DNA of 64,000 nt from Pseudomonas sp. H1h (GCF_000633255.1 NZ_AYMJ01000005.1:62001-126000); one strand, 5' to 3'. Numbered from the stretch's first letter, positions 24,569 to 34,153 are shown. Program-made: numbers and translations. Notes: a model not told the origin generated them from the sequence alone.

Positions 24569-26596
24569 TTAAGCCTGTTCCAACGAGGTTACACGGGTGG
24601 CATCAGCCGGGATTTTCCCTGCCGCGACCAGACGCTTGTGCTGCTCGGCTTCGATGCGCTCGATCGTTTCAACCGGAACCATATAGCCCTGGTCGTCACG
24701 TGCGGCGTGGATCACGAAGTAGATGACAGTGCCGGCCAGGCTGGCGATCGCCAACCACCAGATGTGCCAGATCATCGCGAAACCGAAGACGGTCAGCAGT
24801 GCGCCCATGACCACACCGGTAGCGGTGTTGTTCGGCATGTGGATCGGCTCGTACTTGGCCGGAGTCTGGTACGCAGTACCGTTTTCCTTGGCTTCGGTGA
24901 ACGGGTCGATGCAGTCAGCCTTAGGCAGCACAGCGAAGTTGTAGAATGGAGGTGGCGACGAGGTCGACCATTCCAGAGTGTGCGCATTCCACGGGTCACC
25001 GTGATCGCAAACGTTTTCTGGCTTCTTGCGGTCGCGCACACTGACGTACAGCTGGATCAGTTGGCAGGCGATACCGGCAGCGATCATCACCGCACCGAAC
25101 ATGGCAACGTACAGGTACGGTACCCACTCAGGGTTGGTGGTGGCGTTCAGACGACGGGTCATGCCCATGAAGCCCAGTGCATAGAGCGGCATGAACGCAA
25201 CGAAGAAGCCCGAGATCCAGAACCAGAACGCTGCTTTACCCCAGCCTTCGTGCAGCTTGAAGCCGAACGCTTTCGGGAAGTAGAAGCCGAAACCTGCGAT
25301 GTAGCCGAATACTGCGCCGCCGATGATCACGTTGTGGAAGTGCGCGATCACGAACAGGCTGTTGTGCAGAACGAAGTCAGCACCCGGGATGGCCAGCAGT
25401 ACGCCGGTCATGCCGCCGATGGCGAAGGTCACCATGAAGCCCAGGGTCCACAGAACCTGGCTGGTGAAGCGCAGACGGCCCTGGTAGATGGTGAACAGCC
25501 AGTTGAATAGCTTCACACCCGTCGGGATGGAAATCAGCATCGTCGCCAGACCGAAGAAGGCGTTGACGCTGGCACCCGAACCCATGGTGAAGAAGTGGTG
25601 CAGCCAAACCATGAAGCCCAGTACCGAGATCGCGCCCGAGGCGTAGATCATCGAGTGATGGCCGAACAGTTTCTTGCCGGTGAACGCCGAGATCACTTCC
25701 GAGAAGATGCCGAATGCCGGCAGGATCAGGATGTAAACCTCAGGGTGGCCCCACGCCCAGAACAGGTTGACGTACATCATTGGATTGCCACCAAGTTCAT
25801 TGGTGAAAATGTGGAAATCCATGTAACGGTCAAGGGTCAGCAGTGCCAGGGTAGCGGTCAGGATCGGGAACGAAGCCACGATCAGAACGTTTGCCCAGGT
25901 GCAGGTCCAGGTGAAGATCGGCATGTCCATCAGTTTCATGCCAGGGGTACGCATTTTCAGCACGGTCGCGAGGAAGTTAACCCCCGTCAGCGTCGTACCT
26001 AACCCGGATAGCTGTAGCGCCCAGATGTAGTAGTCCATACCCACGCCAGGACTGTATTGCAGACCCGACAGCGGCGGATAGGCAACCCAACCGGTCTTGG
26101 CGAATTCGCCGACGCCCAGGGACAGGTTGATCAGCACAACGCCGGATACCAGCAGCCAGAAGCTCAGGGAGTTCAGGAACGGGAACGCAACGTCACGCGC
26201 GCCGATCTGCAGCGGCACTGCAAGGTTCATCAGGCCGGTGAAGAATGGCATCGCCATGAAGATGATCATGATCACACCGTGAGCGGTGAAGATCTGGTCA
26301 TAGTGTTCAGGTGGCAGGTAGCCAGGCGAACCTTCGGTGGCCATGGCCAACTGGGTACGCATCATGATGGCGTCGGCAAAACCGCGCAGCAGCATGACCA
26401 TGGCGACGATGATGTACATCACGCCGATTTTCTTGTGGTCGACCGACGTCAGCCACTCGGTCCACAAATAGGTCCACTTCTTGAAGTAGGTGATTGCAGC
26501 GAACAACGCCAGACCACCGAGCGCGATCATGGAGATGGTAATCATCACAATCGGTTCGTGGAACGGGATCGCTTCCCAACTTAATTTACCAAACAT
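24569..26596 (-). CDS. cyoB: Cytochrome o ubiquinol oxidase subunit I
   Basis: A 675-residue catalytic subunit with about 15 membrane helices. [14 protein letters not shown] contains the CuB His and the cross-linked Tyr, the HHFFTMG loop supplies the further CuB histidines, and [11 protein letters not shown] supplies the heme ligands. It reduces O2 to water with electrons from ubiquinol and pumps protons. It lies 3 bases after cyoA with AGGAG upstream of its ATG. Confidence 0.98.
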   Translation of the reverse strand: MFGKLSWEAIPFHEPIVMITISMIALGGLALFAAITYFKKWTYLWTEWLTSVDHKKIGVMYIIVAMVMLLRGFADAIMMRTQLAMATEGSPGYLPPEHYDQIFTAHGVIMIIFMAMPFFTGLMNLAVPLQIGARDVAFPFLNSLSFWLLVSGVVLINLSLGVGEFAKTGWVAYPPLSGLQYSPGVGMDYYIWALQLSGLGTTLTGVNFLATVLKMRTPGMKLMDMPIFTWTCTWANVLIVASFPILTATLALLTLDRYMDFHIFTNELGGNPMMYVNLFWAWGHPEVYILILPAFGIFSEVISAFTGKKLFGHHSMIYASGAISVLGFMVWLHHFFTMGSGASVNAFFGLATMLISIPTGVKLFNWLFTIYQGRLRFTSQVLWTLGFMVTFAIGGMTGVLLAIPGADFVLHNSLFVIAHFHNVIIGGAVFGYIAGFGFYFPKAFGFKLHEGWGKAAFWFWISGFFVAFMPLYALGFMGMTRRLNATTNPEWVPYLYVAMFGAVMIAAGIACQLIQLYVSVRDRKKPENVCDHGDPWNAHTLEWSTSSPPPFYNFAVLPKADCIDPFTEAKENGTAYQTPAKYEPIHMPNNTATGVVMGALLTVFGFAMIWHIWWLAIASLAGTVIYFVIHAARDDQGYMVPVETIERIEAEQHKRLVAAGKIPADATRVTSLEQA

Positions 26597-26599
26597 CGT

Positions 26600-27541
26600 T
26601 TACTCCTCTGCACCGGCAGCTGAATGCGAACTCGAGTCCACTTCCGTGGCCGCCACTTCTTTCTCTTTCTTCTCGTGCTTCAGCGGCTTGCCCGGCTTCA
26701 TACCTTCGTACTTGTCGACGATGATCTGGAACTGGTTCGGCGTGACCGAGGAGTAGAGCTCGACTGGGTTGTTCTGGCTCGGCTTGGCAAGGGCTGCGTA
26801 TTCAGCTTGATCAAGCTGTTTAGGTGACTTCTTGACTTCACTTACCCAGGCGTCGAAATCTTCCTGGGAAGTTGCGATCGCTTTGAATTTCATACCGGTG
26901 AAACCGGCACCGCTGTAGTTGGCGGAGATACCGTCCATTTCAGCGTTGCGGTCAGCGATCAGGTGCAGTTTGGTCTGCATGCCCGCCATCGCGTAGATCT
27001 GGCCGCCCAGGCCCGGGATGAAGAACGAGTTCATCACGGCGTCGGAGGTGATCTTGAAGTTGATTGGCGTGTGCGCCGGGAACACGATCTTGTTGACCGT
27101 GGCAATGCCTTGTTCCGGGTAGATGAACAGCCACTTCCAGTCCAGCGCGACCACTTCGATGGTCACCGGCTTGACGTCAGACTCGATCGGACGATACGGG
27201 TCCAGCTTGTGGGTCGAAATGTAGGTGATGTAACCCAGGGCAATGATGATCAGAACCGGGATGGTCCAGACTGCCACTTCGATTTTGGTCGAATGCGACC
27301 ATTTCGGGGTGTAGACGGCATCCTTGTTGGACGCGCGGTACTTCCAGGCGAACAGGAAGGTCATGACGATAACCGGCACAACGACCAACAGCATCAGCAG
27401 CGTGGCGGTGATGATCAGGTTGCGCTGTTCCAGGCCGACCTGGCCCGTTGGATTGAGCAGGGTCATGTTGCAGCCTCCCAGCAACAACGTGCCGAGCAGC
27501 GGCACTAGGCCTAGTAATCTGGGGTACCTGTTTTTACTCAT
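26600..27541 (-). CDS. cyoA: Cytochrome o ubiquinol oxidase subunit II
   Basis: A 313-residue subunit with a lipoprotein signal peptide (LLGTLLLGGC at about residues 15-24), two membrane helices (about 40-65 and 85-105) and a cupredoxin-fold periplasmic domain. The domain has FFIPGLGGQIYAMAGMQ but lacks the CuA cysteines, as expected for a quinol oxidase. ATG 27541 has AGAGG about 8 bases upstream; the longer frame start at 27595 has no such site. It is the first gene of cyoABCDE. Confidence 0.97.
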   Translation of the reverse strand: MSKNRYPRLLGLVPLLGTLLLGGCNMTLLNPTGQVGLEQRNLIITATLLMLLVVVPVIVMTFLFAWKYRASNKDAVYTPKWSHSTKIEVAVWTIPVLIIIALGYITYISTHKLDPYRPIESDVKPVTIEVVALDWKWLFIYPEQGIATVNKIVFPAHTPINFKITSDAVMNSFFIPGLGGQIYAMAGMQTKLHLIADRNAEMDGISANYSGAGFTGMKFKAIATSQEDFDAWVSEVKKSPKQLDQAEYAALAKPSQNNPVELYSSVTPNQFQIIVDKYEGMKPGKPLKHEKKEKEVAATEVDSSSHSAAGAEE

Positions 27542-28206
27542 CTCACGACCTCTAAAGCAGCTTGCGCAATGCAGTTGGGTTTTGATCGCCAACACTTCAC
27601 CCTGCCAAGGGTTGGCATTTTCTTTGGATTGAATAAGGGCCGCCCGTCGCGCGTCAGACGCTCGACAAAACCTGGGACAGCGGTCAGTTCTTATTCGAAT
27701 TCGTGGTCAAAGGCCTTGTTACAGACCAATTCCATTTGGTGCGGAAAGTTGGAAGGCACCGACACCTGGGTGTCTTGAGAGCCTTTCGACTCACTCGACA
27801 CCCGACTTCCTGCTCGCCTCCTTAATAAAGGCTGAACAGTGCCGGGAATTCAGTGCGGGCGATTGTAGATAGGTAGCGCCCTATACACCATGTCTTATCC
27901 CGAAATAATTTTTATCGCCCAGAGCAACAATCCATCACCGTTTTTGCAAAAGTTCCGCATGTTATCGAAATCAATTCTCAACAAAAACACCAAAAAATGT
28001 AGGTCTATCCACCTCAGTTCAGACAGCTCTGAGCGATTTTTCCCAGCGCCGAATCGGCGCAAACCCCGATATTCCAAGGCCTCTGGCCATCTGCCAGAGC
28101 TTGTTAAAACTGCCTGATCTGGCACACGCGTGCAAAACCAGAAAAATGCCGAAACAGACCAATCCTTTTTTGTAACAACGCAGCGATCCGTGTCGGCGAA
28201 ATGCCC

Positions 28207-28248
28207 TGCGACAGGGCGCGTGTGACAACATGTCGCACACCTGTCGCA
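28207..28248. promoter_or_regulatory. Three TGCGACA/TGTCGCA half-sites
   Basis: TGCGACA at 28207-28213 and TGTCGCA at 28231-28237 and 28242-28248 form an inverted pair plus a direct repeat. They resemble GCG-N-C/G-N-CGC elements bound by RegA/PrrA/RoxR-type regulators, which control terminal oxidases. They lie about 670 bases from cyoA, so the assignment is tentative. Confidence 0.25.
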
Positions 28249-28296
28249 CTCTCCGTTGCCGTTCGTCACGGTGATTTCACACACACTCTGAAATGC

Positions 28297-28336
28297 AAAA
28301 CGCCCCGATCGGCTGATCCGCAAATCGGGGCGTTTT
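28297..28336. terminator. Bidirectional terminator after dsbB
   Basis: AAAACGCCCCGAT (28297-28309) pairs with ATCGGGGCGTTTT (28324-28336). It lies 30 bases after the dsbB stop on the minus strand. Confidence 0.92.
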
Positions 28337-28366
28337 CTGTATCGGCCAATCAGCCGAAGAGTTGAT

Positions 28367-28876
28367 TCAGCGCAGTGCTTTTCGGTTACGCGAGGTCAAT
28401 AGCGGCACCAGGATCACCACCAGCACGAAGGCCACCAGTGCCCACTGCGCCAGCGACAGACCGAGAATCGGCGGGTACGGCGTCGAGCAGAAACCGTCGA
28501 CCTGGAAGCCCAGCGGGAAAATCTTCGCCAGCGGCAGGTCGTCGACAATTGGCTGCAACACATCGATGCCGCAGCTCACCGCCGGATAGAACTGGGTGTA
28601 CACATGATGCCCGGCGACACCGGCGCCGGCGATCGCACAGATCACCACCAGCACTTCGAACACCGTGATGCTGCGTCGAGTGCGCATGGCCGCGCCAATA
28701 AAGGCGAACAGCGCGATCAGCAGCAATGCATAACGCTGCAGGATGCACAGCGGGCATGGCGCCTCGCCCAGCACGATCTGCATGTACAGCGCGCCACCAA
28801 TCAACGCCAGGCAGATGATGCCCAGCAGCACCAGAAAGCGCCGCTCACGTCCCAGTCGAATCGTTTCCTCGCTCAT
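28367..28876 (-). CDS. dsbB: Disulfide bond formation protein B
   Basis: A 169-residue inner-membrane protein with four helices. The first periplasmic loop holds the CPLC redox pair (APCPLCILQRYALLL, residues about 40-54), and the second loop holds the second pair (SCGIDV and GFCSTPYPP). It reoxidises DsbA and passes electrons to quinones. It lies directly upstream of the oxidase operon that consumes quinol. Pseudomonas often has two DsbB homologues, so this may be either. Confidence 0.95.
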   Translation of the reverse strand: MSEETIRLGRERRFLVLLGIICLALIGGALYMQIVLGEAPCPLCILQRYALLLIALFAFIGAAMRTRRSITVFEVLVVICAIAGAGVAGHHVYTQFYPAVSCGIDVLQPIVDDLPLAKIFPLGFQVDGFCSTPYPPILGLSLAQWALVAFVLVVILVPLLTSRNRKALR

Positions 28877-28901
28877 CGCGTTTCCCTTGTATGTCCATGG
28901 T

Positions 28902-29462
28902 TCAGCTGGCCGGCGGCTGCGCTTGCAGTTGCGCCATCAGGCTGATGTTGTCTTCGATATGCCAATTGGCCGCGATGCGACCGTTGTCGATCTGATAAAT
29001 ATCGGTTGCCCGGAAGTCTACACGCTGGCCCTGCCCTTTGAGAGCCTTGAACGTACCGCTGAAGTGCCCGCGAAAGTGCAGATGCACCACCACGCGATCA
29101 CCGGCGACGATCATTTGCTCGATCTCGCAACTCAGGTCCGGCACCGCCGTGCGAAAGAACTTCGACGCCAGCAACGGCCCGGTCGGCCCCTGCACCCGAC
29201 CTTCGGGCGGTGTCTTGTCGACAAACTGCGGCGACAAGGCTGCCGTGGCCAAGGCCTCTTCTCCACTGTTCCAGAAACTGCCATAACGCCGCGCCGCCAG
29301 TTCCATGGCTTCACGTTGTACCTTGGGCAGGCTTTGATCGACGATCAGGCTCTGCGGTGTGATCAAGGCTGATTCGGCGAAGGCAACAGGACTGGCCAGC
29401 AACGCAGCCGACAGACCCAGCGTTACCAGGCTCAAACGAGAAGAGAAGATGATGTGCGACAT
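28902..29462 (-). CDS. Exported SnoaL/NTF2-like protein
   Basis: A 186-residue protein with a Sec signal peptide (residues 1-29, ending ASPVAFA). The mature part matches SnoaL-like ester cyclase/NTF2-fold proteins: SFWNSGEEALATAALSPQFVDKTP, DRVVVHLHFRGHFSGTF, and DIYQIDNGRIAANWHIED at the end. Members of this fold bind or convert small hydrophobic compounds; the ligand is unknown. It lies 25 bases upstream of dsbB on the same strand. Confidence 0.85.
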   Translation of the reverse strand: MSHIIFSSRLSLVTLGLSAALLASPVAFAESALITPQSLIVDQSLPKVQREAMELAARRYGSFWNSGEEALATAALSPQFVDKTPPEGRVQGPTGPLLASKFFRTAVPDLSCEIEQMIVAGDRVVVHLHFRGHFSGTFKALKGQGQRVDFRATDIYQIDNGRIAANWHIEDNISLMAQLQAQPPAS

Positions 29463-29584
29463 GGGGCGATCCTGATCAGTTGAACAAACGAGCGCCTATC
29501 ATCAGCATCGGGGAATAAACGATAAACCGGTTAAGAAACGATTAACCTTTAAACAGAATTTAAGAATCAGCACCGTATAACGGC

Positions 29585-29661
29585 CTTCGCGAGCAGGCTC
29601 GCTCCCACAGGATCTGCGTTCGACGCCAATCCAATGTGGGAGCGAGCCTGCTCGCGAATGA
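29585..29661. repeat. Inverted REP pair
   Basis: TTCGCGAGCAGGCTCGCTCCCA and its reverse complement lie around a 30-base spacer, between the SnoaL-like gene and the hmp stop. Confidence 0.9.
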
Positions 29662-29679
29662 AGGCAACTCGGTGCTGGA

Positions 29680-30861
29680 TTATTCCAGGGCAGAAGCCGG
29701 CCCAAAGAACTCATAACGACTCTGTTTCTCCGGCACGCCCAGTGCTTTCAAATGGCGCTTGATCGCGCCCATGAAGCCCTTCGGCCCTAAGAAGTAAGCG
29801 TCGACATCACGCTGCGCCGGCAACCACTCGCCGAGCAACTCCTGACTCAACATCCCGACCTTGTCCGCCGCCGGGCTTACGCCGTCGTCTTCGGCGTAGC
29901 AATAGAAGCGCTTGAGTTGCGGATGACGCTCGGCCAAGCCATCGATCCAGTCGCGGAACGCATGCACGCTGCCGTTACGCGCGCAGTGGATAAAGTGCAC
30001 CGGGCGCTCGGTTTCCAGTGCCGCTTCGAGCATCGCCAGGGTCGGGGTGATGCCAACACCACCGCTGATCAGCACCAGCGGTTTGTCGCTGGCGGTCAGG
30101 GTGAACTCGCCCGATGGCGGGAACAGCAGAATGCTCGCCCCGACATGCAGTTGATCATGCAAGTGGTTGGACGCACGACCACCCGGTTCGCGTTTAACGC
30201 TGATGCGGTACTGACCGTTATTGGCCAACGCCGACAGCGAGTAGTTGCGACGGACTTCTTCGCCGTCGAGGACCAGTTTCATGCCGATGTACTGACCCGG
30301 CTCTGCGGCCAGGATCGGACCTTTATCCGCCGGCTCGAAGTAGAACGAGATGATCTCGGCGCTCTCTTCGACCTTGGCCGCAACGATGAACTCCCGCGCC
30401 CCGCGCCAGCCGCCGACCGCCTGCTCTTTCTGGTCATAGATCGCAGTTTCAGCGCCGATCAGGATATCGGCCAGTTGCCCGTAAGCGGCGCCCCACGCGC
30501 TCATCACTTGCGGTGTGGCGATCTCGTCGCCGAGCACTTCGGAGATGGCACGCAGCAGGCACGAACCGACAATCGGGTAATGCTCCGGCAGGATCTGCAG
30601 GGCCACGTGCTTGTTGATGATCTTCGCCACCAGATCGCCCAACTGGTCGAGCTGATCAATGTGCCGGGCGTACATCAACACGCCATTGGCCAGGGCGCGC
30701 GGCTGGTCGCCACTGGCCTGGTGCGCCTGATTGAACAGCGGGCGAACTTCAGGGTATTCAGAGAGCATCATGCGGTAGAAGTGAGTGATCAGCGCTTCAC
30801 CGCCGCTTTCCAGCAGGGGAACGGTGGATTTGACGATGGCACGATCCTGGACGCTAAGCAT
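29680..30861 (-). CDS. hmp: Flavohemoprotein, nitric oxide dioxygenase
   Basis: A 393-residue protein. The globin domain (1-140) has the proximal His in INKHVALQILPEHY and the distal Tyr in THFYRMM. The FAD domain holds RRNYSLSA, and the NAD domain holds LISGGVGITPTLAML and YFLGPKGFMGAIK. It oxidises NO to nitrate with O2 and NAD(P)H. ATG 30861 has AGGAG eight bases upstream. A sigma-54-like promoter and three NorR boxes lie between it and the divergent norR, so it is an NO-induced, enhancer-dependent gene. P. aeruginosa calls the pair fhp/fhpR. Confidence 0.96.
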   Translation of the reverse strand: MLSVQDRAIVKSTVPLLESGGEALITHFYRMMLSEYPEVRPLFNQAHQASGDQPRALANGVLMYARHIDQLDQLGDLVAKIINKHVALQILPEHYPIVGSCLLRAISEVLGDEIATPQVMSAWGAAYGQLADILIGAETAIYDQKEQAVGGWRGAREFIVAAKVEESAEIISFYFEPADKGPILAAEPGQYIGMKLVLDGEEVRRNYSLSALANNGQYRISVKREPGGRASNHLHDQLHVGASILLFPPSGEFTLTASDKPLVLISGGVGITPTLAMLEAALETERPVHFIHCARNGSVHAFRDWIDGLAERHPQLKRFYCYAEDDGVSPAADKVGMLSQELLGEWLPAQRDVDAYFLGPKGFMGAIKRHLKALGVPEKQSRYEFFGPASALE

Positions 30862-30903
30862 AAGGTTGACTCCTGAGCTTCTTTGAAAAGTTGCCTTAGA
30901 CTT

Positions 30904-30920
30904 ATCAGTTTTCGTGCCAA
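30904..30920 (-). promoter_or_regulatory. Sigma-54 promoter of hmp
   Basis: On the minus strand TTGGCACGAAAACTGAT matches the -24 TTGGCACG element closely and the -12 element (TTGCW) only in part. It lies 43 bases before the hmp ATG and downstream of the NorR boxes. Confidence 0.75.
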
Positions 30921-30936
30921 GTAATTTATCCTTATA

Positions 30937-30949
30937 AATCAATGATATG
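30937..30949 (+). promoter_or_regulatory. Possible IHF site
   Basis: AATCAATGATATG fits the IHF consensus WATCAANNNNTTR with one mismatch. It lies between the NorR boxes and the sigma-54 promoter, where DNA bending would be expected. Confidence 0.4.
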
Positions 30950-30960
30950 AAATTAATGTA

Positions 30961-31016
30961 GTCATAATGACGCAAGCAGCCTTATAGTCATCTCGACTAC
31001 ATCTTGTCTCTTTGAC
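30961..31016. promoter_or_regulatory. Three NorR-binding sites
   Basis: Three GT-N7-AC dyads are present: GTCATAATGAC (30961-30971), GTCATCTCGAC (30987-30997) and GTCTCTTTGAC (31006-31016). Their flanks are similar (TAGTCA, GACTAC). Three such boxes also form the enhancer of E. coli norVW. They lie upstream of the hmp sigma-54 promoter and just before norR, so NorR may also repress itself. Confidence 0.85.
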
Positions 31017-31025
31017 TACAAAACC

Positions 31026-32582
31026 ATGACCGCCAAATCCCTGCTGACCGCTCTACTGCCGCTGGTCGCCGACCTGTCCCGCGAACTGCCCGAAGGCGAA
31101 CGCTACCGCCGCCTGCTCGACGCCATGCGCGCCCTGCTGCCGTGCGACGCCGCCGCGTTGCTGCGTCTGGACGGTGAATGGCTGGTGCCGCTGGCGGTGG
31201 ACGGCTTGAGCACCGACACCCTCGGCCGGCGCTTCAAGGTCAGCGAACACCCAAGATTCGAGATCCTGCTGGAGGGCGCCGGGCCGACCCGGTTCGCTGC
31301 CGACAGTGACTTGCCTGACCCTTACGATGGATTGGTTGACGGCCAGGGCGATCATCTTGAAGTGCACGACTGCCTCGGTTGCCCGCTGTTCGTCGATGAA
31401 AAACTCTGGGGCCTGATCACCCTTGACGCCCTCGACCCGGAGCGTTTCGAGCCGATCGAGCTTGATGCCCTGCAAGCATTCGCCAGCCTCGCCTCGGCCA
31501 CGGTCAACGCTGCCGAGCGCATCGAACGCCTGGCATTGCGCGCCGAGGACGAGCATCAGCGCGCCGAGGTCTACCGTCAGGCCAGCGGCCAGCAGCAACG
31601 CGAAATGATCGGCCAGAGCAAGGCGCACAAACGGCTGGTCGAAGAAATCAATCTGGTCGGCGGCAGCGACCTGACCGTGCTGATCACCGGCGAAACCGGA
31701 GTCGGCAAGGAGCTGGTGGCGCAGGCGATCCACGCGGCCTCCCCGCGCGCCGACAAACCGATCATCAGCCTCAACTGCGCCGCGCTGCCCGACACCTTGG
31801 TCGAGAGCGAACTGTTCGGCCATGTGCGCGGCGCCTTTACCGGCGCCACCAGCGACCGGCGCGGCAAGTTCGAACTGGCCAATGGCGGCACGCTGTTTCT
31901 CGATGAAGTCGGCGAACTGTCGCTGACTGTGCAAGCCAAGTTGCTGCGGGTGCTGCAAAGTGGCCAGTTGCAACGGCTCGGTTCGGACAAGGAGCATCAG
32001 GTCGACGTTCGTCTGATCGCCGCGACCAACCGCGATCTGGCCGAAGAAGTGCGCAGCGGCCGCTACCGCGCCGACTTCTATCACCGTTTGAGCGTGTACC
32101 CGCTGCGAGTACCGGCGCTGCGCGATCGCGGGCGCGACGTGTTGCTGCTCAGCGGCTTCTTTCTGGAACAGAACCGCTCACGCATGGGCCTCAACAGCCT
32201 GCGCCTGAGCAGCGACGCCCAGGAGGCGCTGCTCGCCTACACTTGGCCGGGCAACGTGCGTGAATTGGAGCACCTGATTGGCCGCAGCGCACTGAAGGCG
32301 CTGGGCAACTGCAAGGTGCGGCCGAAGATTCTCAGCCTGAATGCGGCAGATCTGGATTTACCGCGCGAGGTTGTGGATAACTCGCCCGCAACTTTCACTG
32401 ACTTGAATACCGCGCCGTTGCCGATCGGCGACCTGCGCAGTGCGACCGAGCAATATCAGCGGCAGTTGATCAGTGCAGCCCTGGCGCGTCATCAGGATAA
32501 CTGGGCAAGTGCGGCGCGGGAGTTGGGGCTGGATCGGGCGAATCTTGGGCGGATGGCGAAACGGCTGGGCATAAAAAGCTAA
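31026..32582 (+). CDS. norR: Nitric-oxide-responsive sigma-54 activator NorR
   Basis: A 518-residue enhancer-binding protein. The GAF domain (1-170) carries the NO-sensing iron site region, with Cys116 in VHDCLGCPL and nearby Asp residues. The AAA+ domain has Walker A TGETGVGKE (221-229), the sigma-54-contact loop GAFTGA (269-274) and LFLDEVGEL. The Fis-type HTH ends the protein (NWASAARELGLDRANLGRMAKRL). It binds the three boxes upstream and activates hmp on the opposite strand when NO is present. The P. aeruginosa counterpart is FhpR. Confidence 0.95.
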   Translation: MTAKSLLTALLPLVADLSRELPEGERYRRLLDAMRALLPCDAAALLRLDGEWLVPLAVDGLSTDTLGRRFKVSEHPRFEILLEGAGPTRFAADSDLPDPYDGLVDGQGDHLEVHDCLGCPLFVDEKLWGLITLDALDPERFEPIELDALQAFASLASATVNAAERIERLALRAEDEHQRAEVYRQASGQQQREMIGQSKAHKRLVEEINLVGGSDLTVLITGETGVGKELVAQAIHAASPRADKPIISLNCAALPDTLVESELFGHVRGAFTGATSDRRGKFELANGGTLFLDEVGELSLTVQAKLLRVLQSGQLQRLGSDKEHQVDVRLIAATNRDLAEEVRSGRYRADFYHRLSVYPLRVPALRDRGRDVLLLSGFFLEQNRSRMGLNSLRLSSDAQEALLAYTWPGNVRELEHLIGRSALKALGNCKVRPKILSLNAADLDLPREVVDNSPATFTDLNTAPLPIGDLRSATEQYQRQLISAALARHQDNWASAARELGLDRANLGRMAKRLGIKS

Positions 32583-32587
32583 AAGCA

Positions 32588-32608
32588 CCCTCTCCCGGAA
32601 GGAGAGGG
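32588..32608. terminator. Hairpin after norR
   Basis: CCCTCTCC (32588-32595) pairs with GGAGAGGG (32601-32608), five bases after the norR stop. There is no T-run, so it may be a stabilising or REP-like hairpin and not a true terminator. A very similar hairpin follows the kinase gene at 44919-44941. Confidence 0.45.
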
Positions 32609-32758
32609 CTGGGCGGGCGGCGCTCCGATGAGGGGCTTTGGATCTGACGCCACCCGACAACGGACCTAAAGCCCAACCTTTTGACGCCGATAACCCGGCA
32701 TCAATAGTTTCTGGCGATTTGCATCCTCGCCCATCACCTTTTTCCACAGAAGGTTTAT

Positions 32759-33661
32759 ATGTCTTCCACCAAAGCCCGCGCAGATTCACTTTCGCTTCTG
32801 CTGTTTACCTTGCGCAGCGGCAAGCTGATGGCGATCAACCTGCTGAAAGTCAGTGAAATCATCCCCTGCCCGCCGCTGACCAAGCTGCCGGAGTCGCACC
32901 CGCACGTCAAAGGCATCGCCACCCTGCGCGGCGCGTCGCTGTCGGTGATCGACCTCAGTCGCGCCATCGGCGAACGGCCGCTGGAAGACCCGAACGGCGG
33001 CTGCCTGATCGTCACCGACGTCAGCCGTTCGAAGCAGGGTCTGCACGTGCAGGCCGTGAGCAAAATCGTCCATTGCCTGACCACCGACATCAAACCACCG
33101 CCGTTCGGCTCCGGCGGTTCACGCGCCTACATCACCGGCGTGACCTCGGTTGACGGCACGCTGGTGCAAGTGCTCGACATCGAGAAAGTCATCCACAGCA
33201 TCGCCCCGGCGCAGATCGAAATGGCTCCGACCGATCTGAGCATGGAAGACGCCGAAGTACTGGGCAATGCGCGGATTCTGGTGGTCGACGACAGCCAGGT
33301 GGCGTTGCAGCAATCGGTGCACACCCTGCGCAATCTCGGCTTGCAGTGCCACACCGCGCGCAGTGCCAAGGAAGCCATCGATTGCCTGCTCGATCTGCAA
33401 GGCACCGCGCAGCAGATCAACCTGATCGTCTCCGACATCGAAATGTCCGAGATGGACGGCTACGCCTTCACCCGCACCCTGCGCGAGACCCCGGACTTCG
33501 CTCACCTCTACGTGTTGCTGCACACCTCGCTCGACAGTGCGATGAACAGCGAAAAAGCCCGCCTGGCTGGCGCCAATGCGGTGCTGACCAAGTTCTCTTC
33601 GCCAGAGCTGACCCAGCGCCTGATCGAAGCGGCCAAACACGTCGCGGCCAACGGTCACTGA
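32759..33661 (+). CDS. cheV: Chemotaxis coupling protein CheV
   Basis: A 300-residue CheW-receiver fusion. The CheW domain spans residues 10-150 (LLLFTLRSGKLMAINLLKVSEI, HPHVKGIATLRGASLSVIDLS, given by its parts), and the receiver spans 175-298 with VVDDSQ, phospho-acceptor Asp in LIVSDIEMSEMDG, and VLTKFSS. CheV couples receptors to CheA and tunes adaptation through its phosphorylation. It stands alone, away from a che operon, as several CheV genes do in Pseudomonas. Confidence 0.95.
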   Translation: MSSTKARADSLSLLLFTLRSGKLMAINLLKVSEIIPCPPLTKLPESHPHVKGIATLRGASLSVIDLSRAIGERPLEDPNGGCLIVTDVSRSKQGLHVQAVSKIVHCLTTDIKPPPFGSGGSRAYITGVTSVDGTLVQVLDIEKVIHSIAPAQIEMAPTDLSMEDAEVLGNARILVVDDSQVALQQSVHTLRNLGLQCHTARSAKEAIDCLLDLQGTAQQINLIVSDIEMSEMDGYAFTRTLRETPDFAHLYVLLHTSLDSAMNSEKARLAGANAVLTKFSSPELTQRLIEAAKHVAANGH

Positions 33662-33664
33662 GTC

Positions 33665-34147
33665 TTGACCAACAAGTACTGTTTCCTGATGCGGCGCGAC
33701 CTGCGCCAAGACGTGCCGCCGACTCATTGGCCGGATGGTGTTGAACTGAGCACCTACCGCCCGCAACTGGCGTCGGCCGTGCATCTACTGATGCAACTCG
33801 GCTACCGCGAAGGCGGCGGTCGCGTGCCCGCACTGGACGAGTGGCAACAACGGTTTGAAAGCGACCCCGAATACGATCCCGAACTGTGCTTTATCGCCCG
33901 CGATGCCGAAGGCGTGGTCGGCGTGGCGCAGTGCTGGACCAGTTCGTACATCAAGAATCTGGTCGTGCATCCGCGCATGCAGGGTCGCGGCCTGGGGCGG
34001 GCGTTGCTGCTCAATGCGTTCAAGGTGTTTCAGCAACGCCGTGAAGGCTTTGTCGATCTGAAGGTGCTGGAGGACAACCTGCGGGCGCAGCGTTTGTATG
34101 AAAGTGCCGGGATGTATGTGGTTCGCCGGGAAATGGTGCCCATCTGA
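33665..34147 (+). CDS. GNAT-family N-acetyltransferase
   Basis: A 160-residue acetyltransferase. The acetyl-CoA motif is NLVVHPRMQGRGLGRALL (about residues 98-115), followed by VDLKVLEDNLRAQRLYESAGM. It starts three bases after the cheV stop if TTG 33665 is used; ATG 33689 is an alternative that would drop eight residues. Neither has a strong ribosome-binding site, so coupling to cheV is likely. The substrate is unknown. Confidence 0.83.
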   Translation: MTNKYCFLMRRDLRQDVPPTHWPDGVELSTYRPQLASAVHLLMQLGYREGGGRVPALDEWQQRFESDPEYDPELCFIARDAEGVVGVAQCWTSSYIKNLVVHPRMQGRGLGRALLLNAFKVFQQRREGFVDLKVLEDNLRAQRLYESAGMYVVRREMVPI

Positions 34148-34153
34148 TCTACC

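Larger units (their letters stand above)
27542..28366. other. 825-base gap upstream of cyoABCDE
   Basis: No gene is supported here. It should hold the cyo promoter and a long leader for the minus strand. A -10-like TACAAT (minus strand, near 27858) is possible but weak. The half closest to dsbB holds TGCGACA/TGTCGCA motifs (28207-28248) and the dsbB terminator. The 142-codon frame at 27895-28323 is rejected: its composition looks like random sequence and it has no family resemblance. Confidence 0.5.

Noticed and set aside
27895..28323. A 142-codon minus-strand frame upstream of cyoA
   Set aside because: No ribosome-binding site, unlikely residue composition, and it runs through the dsbB terminator hairpin.
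30862..30975. Longer N-terminus for hmp
   Set aside because: It would run through the sigma-54 promoter and the globin domain begins normally at ATG 30861 with a good AGGAG.
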